Assembly: GCA_023091665.1 (NCBI GenBank)
Contig: JALJCQ010000021.1
Coordinates: 310,001-374,000, forward strand
Origin: Pythium myriotylum
Taxonomy: Eukaryota; Oomycota; Peronosporomycetes; Pythiales; Pythiaceae
Reading direction: 5' to 3'
Length of the DNA: 64,000 nucleotides
Part shown: piece after piece, positions 10,302 through 21,408 of the stretch
Numbering within the stretch: the first letter of the stretch is position 1
Layout: every line of letters starts with the position of its first letter
Translations under genes and position numbers: made by a program
Notes under the pieces: generated by a model
What the model saw: the letters and a program-made list of their open reading frames with translations, nothing else
What the model was told of the DNA's origin: nothing
Databases searched by the model: none

Positions 10302-11352
10302 CTACTGGTCCGACTCGGTTTTTGACGAGTCGTCCGTCAGCTGATGGAAGCGGACGGATCGGCCCTGGGCGACCGACGCTGGCGCCGGCGCGAGACAATC
10401 TTTGGCGTGGTGGCCGGCTTTCTGGCACCGAAAGCAGCCCCCTTTCTTCGAACTCTTCTTCGCGCAGCGGGTGCCACCACTACCTTCTCCACCGTGGAAC
10501 TGCAAGACAGACAGATCCATTGGCTCCGGCTCAGACGGACCCTCCGAGTAACGGTTGCGATAACCGTAACTGCGCGCCTGACGAGCGTTGTAGTCTTGCG
10601 TCAGCGCAATCGAGAAGGCTTCCTCGAGGGTAACTAGATAAGTCCGGAAAAGTTGTGTCTTCGCTGGACCATCGCGGAGACCCACCATGAACATCGCGAC
10701 TTGTGTAGCCATGTCGATCGGCTTTCCGACGACGCACGATGCGAGATACCGCATCCGCTGGATATAAGAGTGGAGGTTGGTATTACCTTGTTTCGCGCTG
10801 AGAAACTCCGCGCGCATGCGGAATTCGCTCTGCGGCGGCTCGAAACTGTAACTTCGACTTGAAGTCTTCGAGGGACCGAAAGCATTTCCGGTCGGCAGAC
10901 CTATAGGCCCAAGTCTTCACCTTCCCAACCAGTTGCGACATGGCATAGCGGATCCTCTGTTCTTCATCGACGATGAGCCGGGCATCAATTGCCTCGTCCA
11001 GCTCGCAGAATCAGCGACGAAGTGGCATCTTCTCGTCGCCACCATACTCGGATGTGTCGATCTTAAGCGGTTCGATACGCGGCGAACTCTTCTGACGCGC
11101 GAGAGTCTGCGCCTGAGCGCGCGCATCATCGAGTTCACGCATCATGAACTCCCGAGCAGCGAGACGGTGGGCTTCCGCGTCACCGCTGCGTAAGAGGGCC
11201 TTCTCAGCAAGACGGCCAGCGGCCTCAGTCATGCGGCCGAGGGCCTCCCATTCAAACTCGGTGAGGTGCGGGAAGTGTTCCGCACGAGTCAGCTGGCTGA
11301 GGTCGAAGCTGAAGTCGGCCATCTTGATGTCTTGGTCGTGTGGACGGACCAC
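10302..11352 (-). pseudogene. Gypsy-2 left copy gag (broken)
   Basis: Two frames make up one gag. From 11352 to 11011 is the N-terminus (starts MVRPHDQDIKMADF; AEHFPHLTEFEWEALGRMTE; Arg/Ala-rich helix). From 10817 to 10302 are the capsid end and nucleocapsid (FLSAKQGNTNLHSYIQRMRY, VGLRDGPAKTQLFRTYLVTL) with a CCHC knuckle CFRCQKAGHHAKDC. One or more frameshifts lie between 10817 and 11011. The gag start is just inside the LTR, as in the right-hand copy. Confidence 0.8.
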
Positions 11353-11366
11353 GAAGTGCTAGCAGG

Positions 11367-11678
11367 TGTAACGGGCGCAGATCCGTTACACACCGTCGAG
11401 ACCCCTGTCCCGACGCTCGGATTGGGCTCTTGACTTGACGGCAAATTGGACTCTACATTGAGAGGTCCAGACATCCCTGGACCTCATTAAACCTACTCTG
11501 GTGTCCCTAATAAAACCTATGTATGCGGTGTCGTCCTCTGATAGGATGAAATCCCAGAGAATTTCCACCAATCGAAATGCAACAAGAACAGACGCGTCTC
11601 TGACCAATCAGAGACACGGGAGGGGCAACTCTCTCTTATAGAACCTACTCTCTTGGAATGGGCTGTGGGCCCATTACA
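11367..11678 (-). repeat. Gypsy-2 LTR in left arm
   Basis: Mirror copy of the LTR at 16938-17249. On the minus strand it begins TGTAATGGGC and ends GCCCGTTACA, with the TG...CA ends expected of an LTR. It is followed by the gag start of the left Gypsy-2 fragment. Confidence 0.85.
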
Positions 11679-12079
11679 AGATCCATTATACTGAAAAGAG
11701 CCGTCGTATTTAATCGAAATTATCTTGGACGCCGTATGGCTATATCACCTTCTTTTGAACAAAGAACATATTTCGCGTCAGAACACGTCAATTTAAGAAT
11801 ATCGAAATTACGAAAAGCTCTCATTTTCACCTGTCGCGATCAGCTCGAGTAGATAAAGGCGCCTCGTCCCAACAGGAAGAACGTCTCCCTTCTATAAAGT
11901 ACGGCTTTTATAGAGAGGGAAATTTGTGAGGGACATCCGCGAGTTACGCTCCCCTTCCAGTATAAATGGGTCTCGCCCAATTATCCAATCAGGAGACATC
12001 CAACCAGATGGGTTCACGACGTTCCTATCGGACACCATTGACATGGGTCCGTACCATGTAACGGGAACACCCCGTTACA
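11679..12079 (-). repeat. Older LTR-like remnant, left arm
   Basis: Mirror of 16537-16937. It opens at 12079 with an inverted repeat of the TGTAACGGGG/CCCGTTACA type, the same style of start as the Gypsy-2 LTR, and contains TATA-like CTATAAAAG. The other end is cut by the Gypsy-2 LTR. Probably a truncated LTR of a related element. Confidence 0.5.
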
Positions 12080-12498
12080 GACCCTCTCTACCACACAACT
12101 CAAATAGGGGTCCAGCGTCGGCTTCGTATCCATAAGCAGACCGGTAGACGTTGCATTGCTATCCTACGCACAAACACTCCCACAGAAAGACGCGGGTACC
12201 CCGAAGCGAAGGGTCCTTACCAAATCGCCATTTTCGATGTTGTGGTTGTCGATGGTGCACTTTGCAGAATTCGAAAAGTCAAGGCGCACTCATCATGACT
12301 GCGACCGGCAACGACGAAGCTAGCACCACCAACAATATAAAGCGATGGCACCAACAACTCGAAACGAGAGAACTGAAACTAACCGACATCAATATTATTT
12401 AAACGACACCACCTACCGACCCAGCAGGACCGGTTGCTCCCTTGCTGTACTAACTGAATCAGTCGAGGATAGAGTACTCTGAAGTAATGCGCGCATGC

Positions 12499-13298
12499 TT
12501 AGACCCACTTGGCGTTGGGCACAAGCGCCTGGATCCAGCTCTTGACGTACGACACCTTCGAGTACACACCCGGCTTGCCTGCATCGCCACAGCCCTGGCC
12601 CCACGAAACGACACCGATGAGCACGTCGCCCGTCGTCTGCTCAAGGATGAGCGGTCCGCCCGAGTCACCCTGGCACGAGTCCTTGTTGTAGACGCCGCCG
12701 GCACAGAACATGGTGGGTGTGATGCCGCCGAGGTTGCCCTTGATCTGGGCGGCCTTGCACTGGGCGTCCGACTTGACGGGCACATCGACACGGCGCAGCA
12801 CGCTCGAAACGCTCTATTCGTTGCCCGGAATCGTTGTACCCCATCCGATGACGGTGGCCGTGGCGCCGACGAAGGTCTCGGAGTCGGCCGAGTACAGGTT
12901 GACTGGCGTGTACTTCAATGGCGAGGCGAGCTCGAGGATGTTGTAGTCGTAGGTGACGTTTCCTGCTTGTATCTCGATCCCTCGTTAAAACGCGGGTGCG
13001 GGGTCTCCTTCTTCACAGCAATGCGTTCGCCATCGCGGTCACCAGTCAGGTAGTGCGAACCGATGGAGACGTACTTGGCGAAGCCCTTACAGTGGCCAGC
13101 CGTGAGCACGTGCGTGGGTGAGATGAGCGTACCACCGCAGATTATTTCGCTGTCAAGTTCCTCGCTACGCAGGGTGACGGTGTAGAGCTTCTGTCCGACC
13201 GGGACGACGGTGCCGCCGATGATGAGCGGGTTGATGTCGGCAGCCTGGGCTTTGGTAGCAGCAACTGAGGCAGCAAGGAGAGTGGCCGTGATCTTCAT
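12499..13298 (-). pseudogene. Trypsin-like serine protease (GIP family), broken, left P1 copy
   Basis: From the Met at 13298 the frame encodes a signal peptide (ATLLAASVAATKAQA) and the mature start NPLIIGGTVVPVG. It then has CGGTLISPTHVLTAGHC with the catalytic His and runs to about residue 108, where a frameshift near 12957 diverts it to a stop at 12915. In the shifted phase the family sequence continues (TYDYNILELASP with the catalytic Asp), meets a stop after GTTIPGNE near 12816, then resumes ([14 protein letters not shown]) through [13 protein letters not shown] with the catalytic Ser to the normal end at 12499. At least two lesions therefore inactivate it. The same two are present in the mirror copy. 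An oomycete-type promoter lies at 13345-13363. Confidence 0.92.
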
Positions 13299-13344
13299 GA
13301 CCTGGAGGTGGATGGGATTCTTGGGTTGGTAGTGTTGGCTTGTT

Positions 13345-13363
13345 GGTAAGTTGCGAAGTGAGA
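13345..13363 (-). promoter_or_regulatory. Oomycete core promoter (Inr/FPR-like), left P1 protease
   Basis: On the minus strand this reads TCTCACTTCGCAACTTACC, close to the oomycete initiator-plus-flanking consensus GCTCATTYYNCAWTTTNYY. It lies about 50 bp upstream of the protease start codon. Mirror copy at 15253-15271. Confidence 0.75.
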
Positions 13364-13835
13364 TCGTACTGGGAGGCCGTCGTGGGCAGCAGTGTGAGAA
13401 GGGTTTCGTAAACCGACCGCGAAAGACTCTTTTTCTAGCTGGAAATGGTCGAGTACGTTGGAATGATTGTGTCCATCGGAAACAGTCGTGGACCTCTTCT
13501 AGTCACGTCTGCAACTATAAGATGAACTCCCAGTCAACAGACTTCACTCACATCATCATCACAATCAGTCAGCTCGTCGTGCGATGCACCGGTTCCAGAG
13601 CGTTTCGGGTCGAGGGGGATGCAAGCCAGTATGGCTGAGCCTCCCAGCCATGTGGGGCGGATCGGCTCAGTGAGCTAGGGCCGTTGGCTCGCTGGGGTAG
13701 GAAACCGATGGACAGTCACGCTCCTGTACCCAGATCGCCCTAGTCTTCAAGAAAGGAGAACTTTTCGAGCTCTGTATGGACATCAGTAGTGTAACTCGTT
13801 GTATCAGATGTATGGTCGCCAGATTGATTAGTACA

Positions 13836-14780
13836 TGATAGGATGGGTTGAGAGATCTCGCGATTCTGGGGACCAAATTCTCCAAAAGAAGTGTGTATTG
13901 GCGAACTCTTCTATCAGAACGGATTTAGTCTTACTGGTCATCAGGCACAGTCTGTAAGGTGATCAACCTCAGCTGCATATGTGGCGGTGGCGGTTACTGC
14001 GGATCGCTCGAATGCGAGGAGTGTATTGTAATATCGATAGTTTAGTAAAATGTATTACCACAGGAGTGTACGATAGTACAGTGGGTACGTAGTTGTCCGC
14101 TGTCTAGCTTCATCAAGCGATTCAAAACGTTCCCTTCCGTTCCAACCAAACAAACGGACGATATGTACTAAACAATGATCCGTGAATCTATTTGAAGATA
14201 TTTTATATTTACAGTAGTGTATCTTTGTTTAGTACAGATGGACCGTTTGTACATCACGGATGGACGATCGAATGGTCCTCTCTGGATCCTCAGTGCGAAG
14301 GCCAATTTCTGGACTGGCTATCGTCTATCGTACCATCCACGTGGTCACAATTCAACATGCGATTTTTTGTGGTGTTGGGTGCAGCCGATATACTGTAGTT
14401 TATTTCCACAACATCCGTGATTTTGATCATGGAACGTGCAAGCTGGTGCAGCGCAACTACTTTACGCAACTATTAAAATAGTTGCGCTGCACGTTCCATC
14501 TGAAGATTGGGGCTTTCACTACATTTTGGCATCAAGATGGCGATGGAGATGGAGTCTATTGAGCGCAATATATGTATTCTAATAGCATTTTGACATCAGG
14601 ATGTCTCTACGCCATGAATTGTGCTCGCGATGTGCGTTCGTGCGAAGCATTAGTGGAAACGACTCCAGCACTTTCGGGCGGGGCCCATTGGCAGCGCTTA
14701 AGGGCAGATGTATGCATTACTATAATCTACATTTTCAGGAATCACGGAACACTGAACAAACCGCTCGCGTCATCTCAACC
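13836..14780. other. P1 spacer between inverted arms
   Basis: 945 bp of unique sequence between the two divergent broken proteases. I see no convincing gene. Around 14437-14500 an imperfect inverted repeat (TGCAGCGCAACTA ... TAGTTGCGCTGCA) could be a small hairpin or the ends of a short MITE. Confidence 0.55.
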
Positions 14781-15252
14781 TGTACTAATCAATCTGGCGA
14801 CCATACATCTGATACAACGAGTTACACTACTGATGTCCATACAGAGCTCGAAAAGTTCTCCTTTCTTGAAGACTAGGGCGATCTGGGTACAGGAGCGTGA
14901 CTGTCCATCGGTTTCCTACCCCAGCGAGCCAACGGCCCTAGCTCACTGAGCCGATCCGCCCCACATGGCTGGGAGGCTCAGCCATACTGGCTTGCATCCC
15001 CCTCGACCCGAAACGCTCTGGAACCGGTGCATCGCACGACGAGCTGACTGATTGTGATGATGATGTGAGTGAAGTCTGTTGACTGGGAGTTCATCTTATA
15101 GTTGCAGACGTGACTAGAAGAGGTCCACGACTGTTTCCGATGGACACAATCATTCCAACGTACTCGACCATTTCCAGCTAGAAAAAGAGTCTTTCGCGGT
15201 CGGTTTACGAAACCCTTCTCACACTGCTGCCCACGACGGCCTCCCAGTACGA

Positions 15253-15271
15253 TCTCACTTCGCAACTTACC
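15253..15271 (+). promoter_or_regulatory. Oomycete core promoter (Inr/FPR-like), right P1 protease
   Basis: TCTCACTTCGCAACTTACC, 46 bp upstream of the ATG at 15318. It matches the oomycete core promoter pattern seen before every protease gene in this window. Confidence 0.75.
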
Positions 15272-15317
15272 AACAAGCCAACACTACCAACCCAAGAATC
15301 CCATCCACCTCCAGGTC

Positions 15318-16117
15318 ATGAAGATCACGGCCACTCTCCTTGCTGCCTCAGTTGCTGCTACCAAAGCCCAGGCTGCCGACATCAACCCGCTCATCATCGG
15401 CGGCACCGTCGTCCCGGTCGGACAGAAGCTCTACACCGTCACCCTGCGTAGCGAGGAACTTGACAGCGAAATAATCTGCGGTGGTACGCTCATCTCACCC
15501 ACGCACGTGCTCACGGCTGGCCACTGTAAGGGCTTCGCCAAGTACGTCTCCATCGGTTCGCACTACCTGACTGGTGACCGCGATGGCGAACGCATTGCTG
15601 TGAAGAAGGAGACCCCGCACCCGCGTTTTAACGAGGGATCGAGATACAAGCAGGAAACGTCACCTACGACTACAACATCCTCGAGCTCGCCTCGCCATTG
15701 AAGTACACGCCAGTCAACCTGTACTCGGCCGACTCCGAGACCTTCGTCGGCGCCACGGCCACCGTCATCGGATGGGGTACAACGATTCCGGGCAACGAAT
15801 AGAGCGTTTCGAGCGTGCTGCGCCGTGTCGATGTGCCCGTCAAGTCGGACGCCCAGTGCAAGGCCGCCCAGATCAAGGGCAACCTCGGCGGCATCACACC
15901 CACCATGTTCTGTGCCGGCGGCGTCTACAACAAGGACTCGTGCCAGGGTGACTCGGGCGGACCGCTCATCCTTGAGCAGACGACGGGCGACGTGCTCATC
16001 GGTGTCGTTTCGTGGGGCCAGGGCTGTGGCGATGCAGGCAAGCCGGGTGTGTACTCGAAGGTGTCGTACGTCAAGAGCTGGATCCAGGCGCTTGTGCCCA
16101 ACGCCAAGTGGGTCTAA
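15318..16117 (+). pseudogene. Trypsin-like serine protease (GIP family), broken, right P1 copy
   Basis: Mirror twin of the copy at 12499-13298, with the same lesions: a frameshift around 15659 after SRYKQE and an in-frame TAG at about 15800 (after GTTIPGNE). The pieces together span a whole family member, including signal peptide, TAGHC, YDYN and GDSGGP. A conserved 3' motif TGTCGTTTAAAT follows at 16208-16219. Since identical inactivating changes in two copies are unlikely to be independent, the gene was either dead before the inverted duplication or homogenised afterwards. Confidence 0.92.
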
Positions 16118-16536
16118 GCATGCGCGCATTACTTCAGAGTACTCTATCCTCGACTGATTCAGTTAGTACAGCAAGGGAGCAACCGGTCCTGCTGGGTCGG
16201 TAGGTGGTGTCGTTTAAATAATATTGATGTCGGTTAGTTTCAGTTCTCTCGTTTCGAGTTGTTGGTGCCATCGCTTTATATTGTTGGTGGTGCTAGCTTC
16301 GTCGTTGCCGGTCGCAGTCATGATGAGTGCGCCTTGACTTTTCGAATTCTGCAAAGTGCACCATCGACAACCACAACATCGAAAATGGCGATTTGGTAAG
16401 GACCCTTCGCTTCGGGGTACCCGCGTCTTTCTGTGGGAGTGTTTGTGCGTAGGATAGCAATGCAACGTCTACCGGTCTGCTTATGGATACGAAGCCGACG
16501 CTGGACCCCTATTTGAGTTGTGTGGTAGAGAGGGTC
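16118..16536. other. Protease 3' flank, right P1 arm
   Basis: Non-coding. It starts with the protease 3' region, including TGTCGTTTAAAT at 16208-16219. At 16241-16347 it contains a stretch that recurs, little changed, at 38171-38277 next to the P3 repeat. The rest, up to the LTR-like remnant, shows nothing I recognise. Confidence 0.6.
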
Positions 16537-16937
16537 TGTAACGGGGTGTTCCCGTTACATGGTACGGACCCATGTCAATGGTGTCCGATAGGAACGTCGT
16601 GAACCCATCTGGTTGGATGTCTCCTGATTGGATAATTGGGCGAGACCCATTTATACTGGAAGGGGAGCGTAACTCGCGGATGTCCCTCACAAATTTCCCT
16701 CTCTATAAAAGCCGTACTTTATAGAAGGGAGACGTTCTTCCTGTTGGGACGAGGCGCCTTTATCTACTCGAGCTGATCGCGACAGGTGAAAATGAGAGCT
16801 TTTCGTAATTTCGATATTCTTAAATTGACGTGTTCTGACGCGAAATATGTTCTTTGTTCAAAAGAAGGTGATATAGCCATACGGCGTCCAAGATAATTTC
16901 GATTAAATACGACGGCTCTTTTCAGTATAATGGATCT
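16537..16937 (+). repeat. Older LTR-like remnant, right arm
   Basis: It begins TGTAACGGGG, immediately followed by the inverted CCCGTTACA, like LTR starts of this Gypsy group. It includes CTATAAAAG and is cut at its right end by the Gypsy-2 LTR. Likely a truncated LTR. Confidence 0.5.
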
Positions 16938-17249
16938 TGTAATGGGCCCACAGCCCATTCCAAGAGAGTAGGTTCTATAAGAGAGAGTTGCCCCTCCCGT
17001 GTCTCTGATTGGTCAGAGACGCGTCTGTTCTTGTTGCATTTCGATTGGTGGAAATTCTCTGGGATTTCATCCTATCAGAGGACGACACCGCATACATAGG
17101 TTTTATTAGGGACACCAGAGTAGGTTTAATGAGGTCCAGGGATGTCTGGACCTCTCAATGTAGAGTCCAATTTGCCGTCAAGTCAAGAGCCCAATCCGAG
17201 CGTCGGGACAGGGGTCTCGACGGTGTGTAACGGATCTGCGCCCGTTACA
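16938..17249 (+). repeat. Gypsy-2 5' LTR (312 bp)
   Basis: Starts TGTAATGGGC and ends GCCCGTTACA. Its first 25 bp form an inverted repeat around GGGCCCACAGCCC. It matches the two halves of the 3' LTR at 24031-24187 and 25156-25310, which together also make 312 bp. Confidence 0.9.
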
Positions 17250-17263
17250 CCTGCTAGCACTTC

Positions 17264-17656
17264 GTGGTCCGTCCACACGACCAAGACATCAAGATGGCCG
17301 ACTTCAGCTTCGACCTCAGCCAGCTGACTCGTGCGGAACACTTCCCGCACCTCACCGAGTTTGAATGGGAGGCCCTCGGCCGCATGACTGAGGCCGCTGG
17401 CCGTCTTGCTGAGAAGGCCCTCTTACGCAGCGGTGACGCGGAAGCCCACCGTCTCGCTGCTCGGGAGTTCATGATGCGTGAACTCGATGATGCGCGCGCT
17501 CAGGCGAAGGTAGTGGTGGCACCCGCTGCGCGAAGAAGAGTTCGAAGAAAGGGAGCTGCTTTCGGTGCCAGAAAGCCGGCCACCACGCCAAAGATTGTCC
17601 TGCGCCGGCGCCATCGTCGGTCGCCCAGGGCCGATCCGTCCGCTTCCATCGGCTGA
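17264..17656 (+). pseudogene. Gypsy-2 gag remnant with internal deletion
   Basis: The first 81 residues equal the gag N-terminus of the left copy (MADFSFDLSQLTRAEHFPHL). At 17506/17507 the sequence jumps over about 620 bp to the nucleocapsid region and runs out of phase, giving an Arg-rich tail that is not a real gag sequence. The zinc knuckle is present in the DNA but in another phase. This copy cannot make a working Gag. Confidence 0.8.
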
Positions 17657-17844
17657 CGGACGACTCGTCAAAAAACGAGTCGGACCAGTAGGTGCGGGGC
17701 GACCTACTGGCCGGAGTGAGGCGGCGGGTGCAACGGTGGAGCATCGTCGCCTTGGCCCCAGCACGTCTGAGGCGTGTTTCAATTCCACCACCAGAAGTGG
17801 CTCCAACAAGTTGGTCACACTTTGCGTGAGAGTGATCGGAATGG

Positions 17845-18537
17845 ATGAACCGATCACAGCTGGATTGCGGAGCAACGAAGAAATTCGTTCGCATTGGTTG
17901 CCTGAAGGGGTGTTCGGGCATGAAGATTCGAGATGGAGAGAAGATGACGATTCGGCTTGCAGACGGCAGACCGCGAGAAGTACCGAAGCATTCGGTACAC
18001 ATGAAATATGTTCTTCGTGGATCCGAGAAGGAAGATGTGTTTTTCGCAATCGACATGGACAAGAGGTTCGATTGCATCTTCGGTTTGCCATGGTTCGAAC
18101 GCCACGAACCCCGGACCGACTGGAAAAGTCAGTTCGTCAAGAGTGTCGGCGCTGTCGCGTCCGGCACCATCGATGATGAAGCGTTCGCCGTTATTGACGG
18201 AGTCGGATGGATGAACATGTCCGTATGTTCATCCGCAGCTACTACAGCCGCCACAGAGAGCGATGGCCCTGTCGGCGCTGATAGCTGCGAGTCGACCAGT
18301 TCGACTCCCGTCAAGGATGCTCCATCGATGGCGCCGTCGACGCCGCGTCGACGACGAGCTCGACGCAAGCCGAGCTCACACGCTGGGAAGCGCAAGCGTC
18401 TGCGCGCGAAACGTGCGCGCGCTGCACACGAGGCGTCGGTCGATTACATCGTCGACGCATTTCTTGCTGAAGAGGAAGCGCAACGTGGCGGTTCCACAAC
18501 GATTTGTGAAGATGACGCCGGCTTAGAGACCGCTTAG
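17845..18537 (+). pseudogene. Gypsy-2 aspartic protease region
   Basis: A 230-residue frame. Near its start is LDCGATKKFV, the retropepsin active-site region with Cys in place of the usual Ser/Thr (D-C-G), and further on FDCIFGLPWFERHEP. The second half is a low-complexity Arg/Ser linker. It ends at a TAG within an 11-bp tandem duplication (GCTTAGAGACC twice around 18519-18540), which probably broke the frame into the RT that follows at 18569. Confidence 0.75.
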
Positions 18538-18568
18538 AGACCGGGTCCCAAGATTGCGATGAGAAACC

Positions 18569-19894
18569 GTGTCTCATCGCTTGCGAAGATGGAGACCGTG
18601 TATGCGACGAGAAACCGTGTCTCGTCGCTTTGGAAGACGGCGAGGAAGACATCCTGGCGGCTGTCTATACAACCGCGGCGCCGGCGTTCCAGCGCATCCG
18701 AGTGTCAAACCCCCCCGTATGGCAGCGGAGATCGTGCAATGTGGCACGATCTCGATGAAGACATTTCTGAAGGATCTCAAGCGTGGTGAGATCGAACAGG
18801 TGTGCGTGATCGTTGCAGAGGATGATCACTTCATGACAGCGTCGACAATGAATTCCGACGCGACCTCAAAGACCCAGCGTGAGCAGCGCTACGCAGCGCA
18901 GTCTCTAGAGGCCCTCAAGGAATCAGGTAGCAAGGCGTACGAACTCGTCTTGGAGTTCCAAGACATCTTTCCGGACGAAGTCCCGAAAGCATTACCGCCT
19001 GACCGCGGTGTTCGACACGAGATCGATCTCGTGCCAGGCTCAAAGTACTGTGTGATGCGCCAGTGGTCGCTTCCCCGCGATCAAGTTGAGGCTATTGATG
19101 CCTTTTTCGAGGCCCGCAGACAAGCAGGTCACGTTCGTGAGTCGGTTTCCCCGCACTCGAGCCCAACATTCTGCGTCAAGAAAGCTACTGGCGGCTGGCG
19201 GATTGCTCACGCATTCAACAAGCTGAACGACGCTACGATACCGGCACAAACGCCGATACCTCGGAAGGACATGATCCTGGACTCGATGTCCGGGTCGGTC
19301 GTGTTCAGTGCCATCGATTTGATGGATGGCTTCTACCAGATCCTTATGCGCGAGCAGGATGTCCCGCTCACGGCTGTCAGCACGCCGAGTGGAATGCTCT
19401 GGGAGTGGTTAGTGATGCCTCAGGGTCACAAGAACGCACCAGCGACCTTCAACAGGATCATATCGCACGTGCTGCGGCCGTTCCGCAGCTTCGCGCCGAG
19501 CTACTTCGACGACATCTTTGTCCACAGCAAGGCCGAGGACGGCTCGGTGCCGGAGGATGTTCACACTGAACACCTTCGCCAAGTGTTCGAAGCGATGCGA
19601 ACACACAAGCTCTACGCGAATCTGAAGAAGTGTGTATTCTTCGCACCGGAAATTCCGGTGCTAGGCTCCTATGTGAGCAACGACGGTGTCCGTTCCGACC
19701 CTGAGAAGGTGGCCTCGATCTGTGCCTGGCCAGTGCCCAAGGACCAGAAGCAACTCCGGCAGTGGCTGGGGCTCGCAAATTATCTGCACACGTATACGAA
19801 GAACAACCGTTGTCGCAGCCCGTCCAACCGTTGTCGCAGCTTCTGCGGAAGGACGTCGAGTGGGAATGGTCCGCTGAGCACCAGCAGGCCTTAG
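18569..19894 (+). pseudogene. Gypsy-2 reverse transcriptase
   Basis: A 441-residue frame containing a full RT core: EIDLVPGSKYCVMRQW, SSPTFCVKKATGGWRIAHAF, FSAIDLMDGFYQILM (first Asp), MPQGHKNAPATFNRII and the catalytic SYFDDIFVHS. The palm end is CVFFAPEIPVLGSYVSNDG. The frame is lost just after LGLANYLHTY near 19795, so the RNase H is in other phases. The domain is complete, but the polyprotein is not. Confidence 0.88.
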
Positions 19895-20342
19895 ACTCGG
19901 TCAAGTCGAGCCTACAAGAAGCGCCGATCTTGGCGCTCAACCTTTCCACGTCGTTTGAGACGCGAGTGACTATGCTATCGGCTGCGCCCTCATGCCGTTT
20001 GATGCTGAGGGCCGTGAGCGAGTGATCAGCTACCAGTCACGGCAGCTGAAGACGGCCGGGCGGAATTACCCGGTCCACGACAAGGAACTTCTTTCCATGA
20101 AGTACGCACTCGCCAAGTTCCGAGTGTATCTGCTGGGCGAACAGCAGTTCGCCATCTACACGGATCATGCGTCGTTGCGAACGGCGACGAAATCTCCGCA
20201 CCTGTCTCAACGGATGGCCCGTTGGCTGTCGTTCTTCGCCGAGTACAACTTTTGTTGTACACTACAAGCCGGGAAAGAGCAACATCCTTGCGGATGCGCT
20301 CTCACGTCGCCCGGACTACGACCCACGCGCGCCGATCGATGA
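19762..20342 (+). pseudogene. Gypsy-2 RNase H (frameshifted)
   Basis: RNase H pieces in two overlapping phases: 19762-20025 (EWSAEHQQALDSVKSSLQEA) and 19992-20342 (VISYQSRQLKTAGRNYPVHD, KELLSMKYALAKFRVYLLG, FAIYTDHASLRT). A third phase (from 20167) carries the end, KPGKSNILADALSRRPDYDP. At least three small indels are needed to explain this. Confidence 0.8.
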
Positions 20343-21408
20343 GTCGTCGGCGCCTCAAGAATGTCCAAGGTGCGTTGAGGAAGGCCTCAACGCTTTGATT
20401 CACTCTGTGCAGTCGTCGCTCACCGACGACATTCGCCGAGCCTACTCCTCCGACCCTGTCTGCCAAGAGTTAATTGAGTTCCTATCTTCTGACGGCTCTG
20501 ATGGTTCGGAATCACTGCTGTTCCGTCTTACACCTCGTGTGCGTGCTCGTGTCCGCCGGTACCAGCTTGCCGACGGTCTCCTCTACTATAGCGTCGATAA
20601 GACCGACGCTCCTCGCGTCGTCGTCCCCAATGACGACGACATTCGACTTCGTCTCATCCACGAGCACCATGATGCGCCCGTCGGAGGTCGTTTAGGACGA
20701 GAGAAGACATTTCTCTCGCTTTCGAGGAACTATTACTGGCCTCACCAGTACAAGTGGGTGCGGAAATGGGTCCGCACGTGCGAAGTTTGCCAGCGCGTGA
20801 AGCCGTCACCCGCTCAACAGGCGCCGCTCCGGCCCCTCCCAGTCCCACGTGATGTCTGGGACTCCGTCAGCCTCGACTTCGTCTTCGGATTCCCCAAAGA
20901 CTCTCAAGACCGTGATGGGATCATGGTCTTTGTGGACCGTCTCTCCAAGATGGTTCATCTTGCGGCTGTGAAGCAAACGATCACAGCAGAAGAGGCTGCC
21001 GCTGTGTTTCTCGACAGTGTCTTCCGCCTCCACGGCCTTCCGGAGACCATCGTGTCGGATCGAGATCCTCGATTCACCTCCCTCTTCTGGCGATCGCTGT
21101 TCAAGCTATTGGACACTCGCTTGCAAATGTCGACGGCTGCCCATCCCGAAACAGACGGGCAGACTGAACGCGTTAATCGCGTTCTCGAAGATGTGCTTCG
21201 CAGTTACGCCACATCATTCCGTGAGTGGAGCGAGTTCTTGCCTCTTGTTGAGTTCGCACTAAATCATTCGGTGCACGTGTCGTCGGGGATGACGCCCTTC
21301 TACGTCAACTATGGCCGTCATCCGCGTACCCCGGCGACGCTCTTTGCCTCACGGGGTCGCTCTCATTCAGGTGTGGAGGAGCATCGAGATATTCGACGCT
21401 GGAAGTGA
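20167..21408 (+). pseudogene. Gypsy-2 RNase H end and integrase
   Basis: After the RNase H tail (SNILADALSRR), the integrase has an HHCC zinc domain (HEHHDAPVGG, CEVCQRVK) and the catalytic triad in SLDFVFGFP, IVSDRDPRFTS and HPETDGQTERVNR. It then continues to the conserved FALNHSVHVSSGMTPFYVNY. The frame ends at 21408 with a stop shortly after HPRTPATLF. The catalytic core itself looks intact. Confidence 0.87.

Larger units (their letters stand above)
10130..11678 (-). mobile_element. Gypsy-2 left copy: 5' LTR and gag only
   Basis: A minus-strand fragment of the same Gypsy family as the element at 16938-25310. It has the 312-bp LTR (11367-11678), the gag start and the gag zinc knuckle, then stops near 10130-10140 at the start of the protease region, next to the (TTC)33 tract. 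The outer part (about 10141-10486) matches 17511-17856 inverted, with scattered single-base differences. The inner part from 11110 belongs to the perfect inverted repeat. This copy keeps a roughly 620-bp gag segment (10487-11109) that the right copy has lost. Confidence 0.85.
11110..13835. repeat. Inverted repeat P1, left arm (2.73 kb)
   Basis: This arm is the reverse complement of 14781-17506 (positions sum to 28616). The stretches I compared are identical and every open frame recurs unchanged. It contains, from outside in, part of gag, the Gypsy-2 LTR, an older LTR-like remnant, the 3' flank, a broken protease gene and its promoter. A 945-bp spacer separates the arms. Confidence 0.93.
14781..17506. 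repeat. Inverted repeat P1, right arm (2.73 kb)
   Basis: Reverse complement of 11110-13835. The identity ends abruptly at 17506/11110, inside gag. Beyond that the right copy jumps by about 620 bp to resume similarity with 10486 on the left, now with occasional base differences. Confidence 0.93.

Noticed and set aside
9784..10633. Open frames with poly-Ser, poly-Phe and poly-Lys runs across the TTC repeat
   Set aside because: A perfect triplet repeat is open in all six phases; these are products of the microsatellite and of antisense Gypsy-2 gag.
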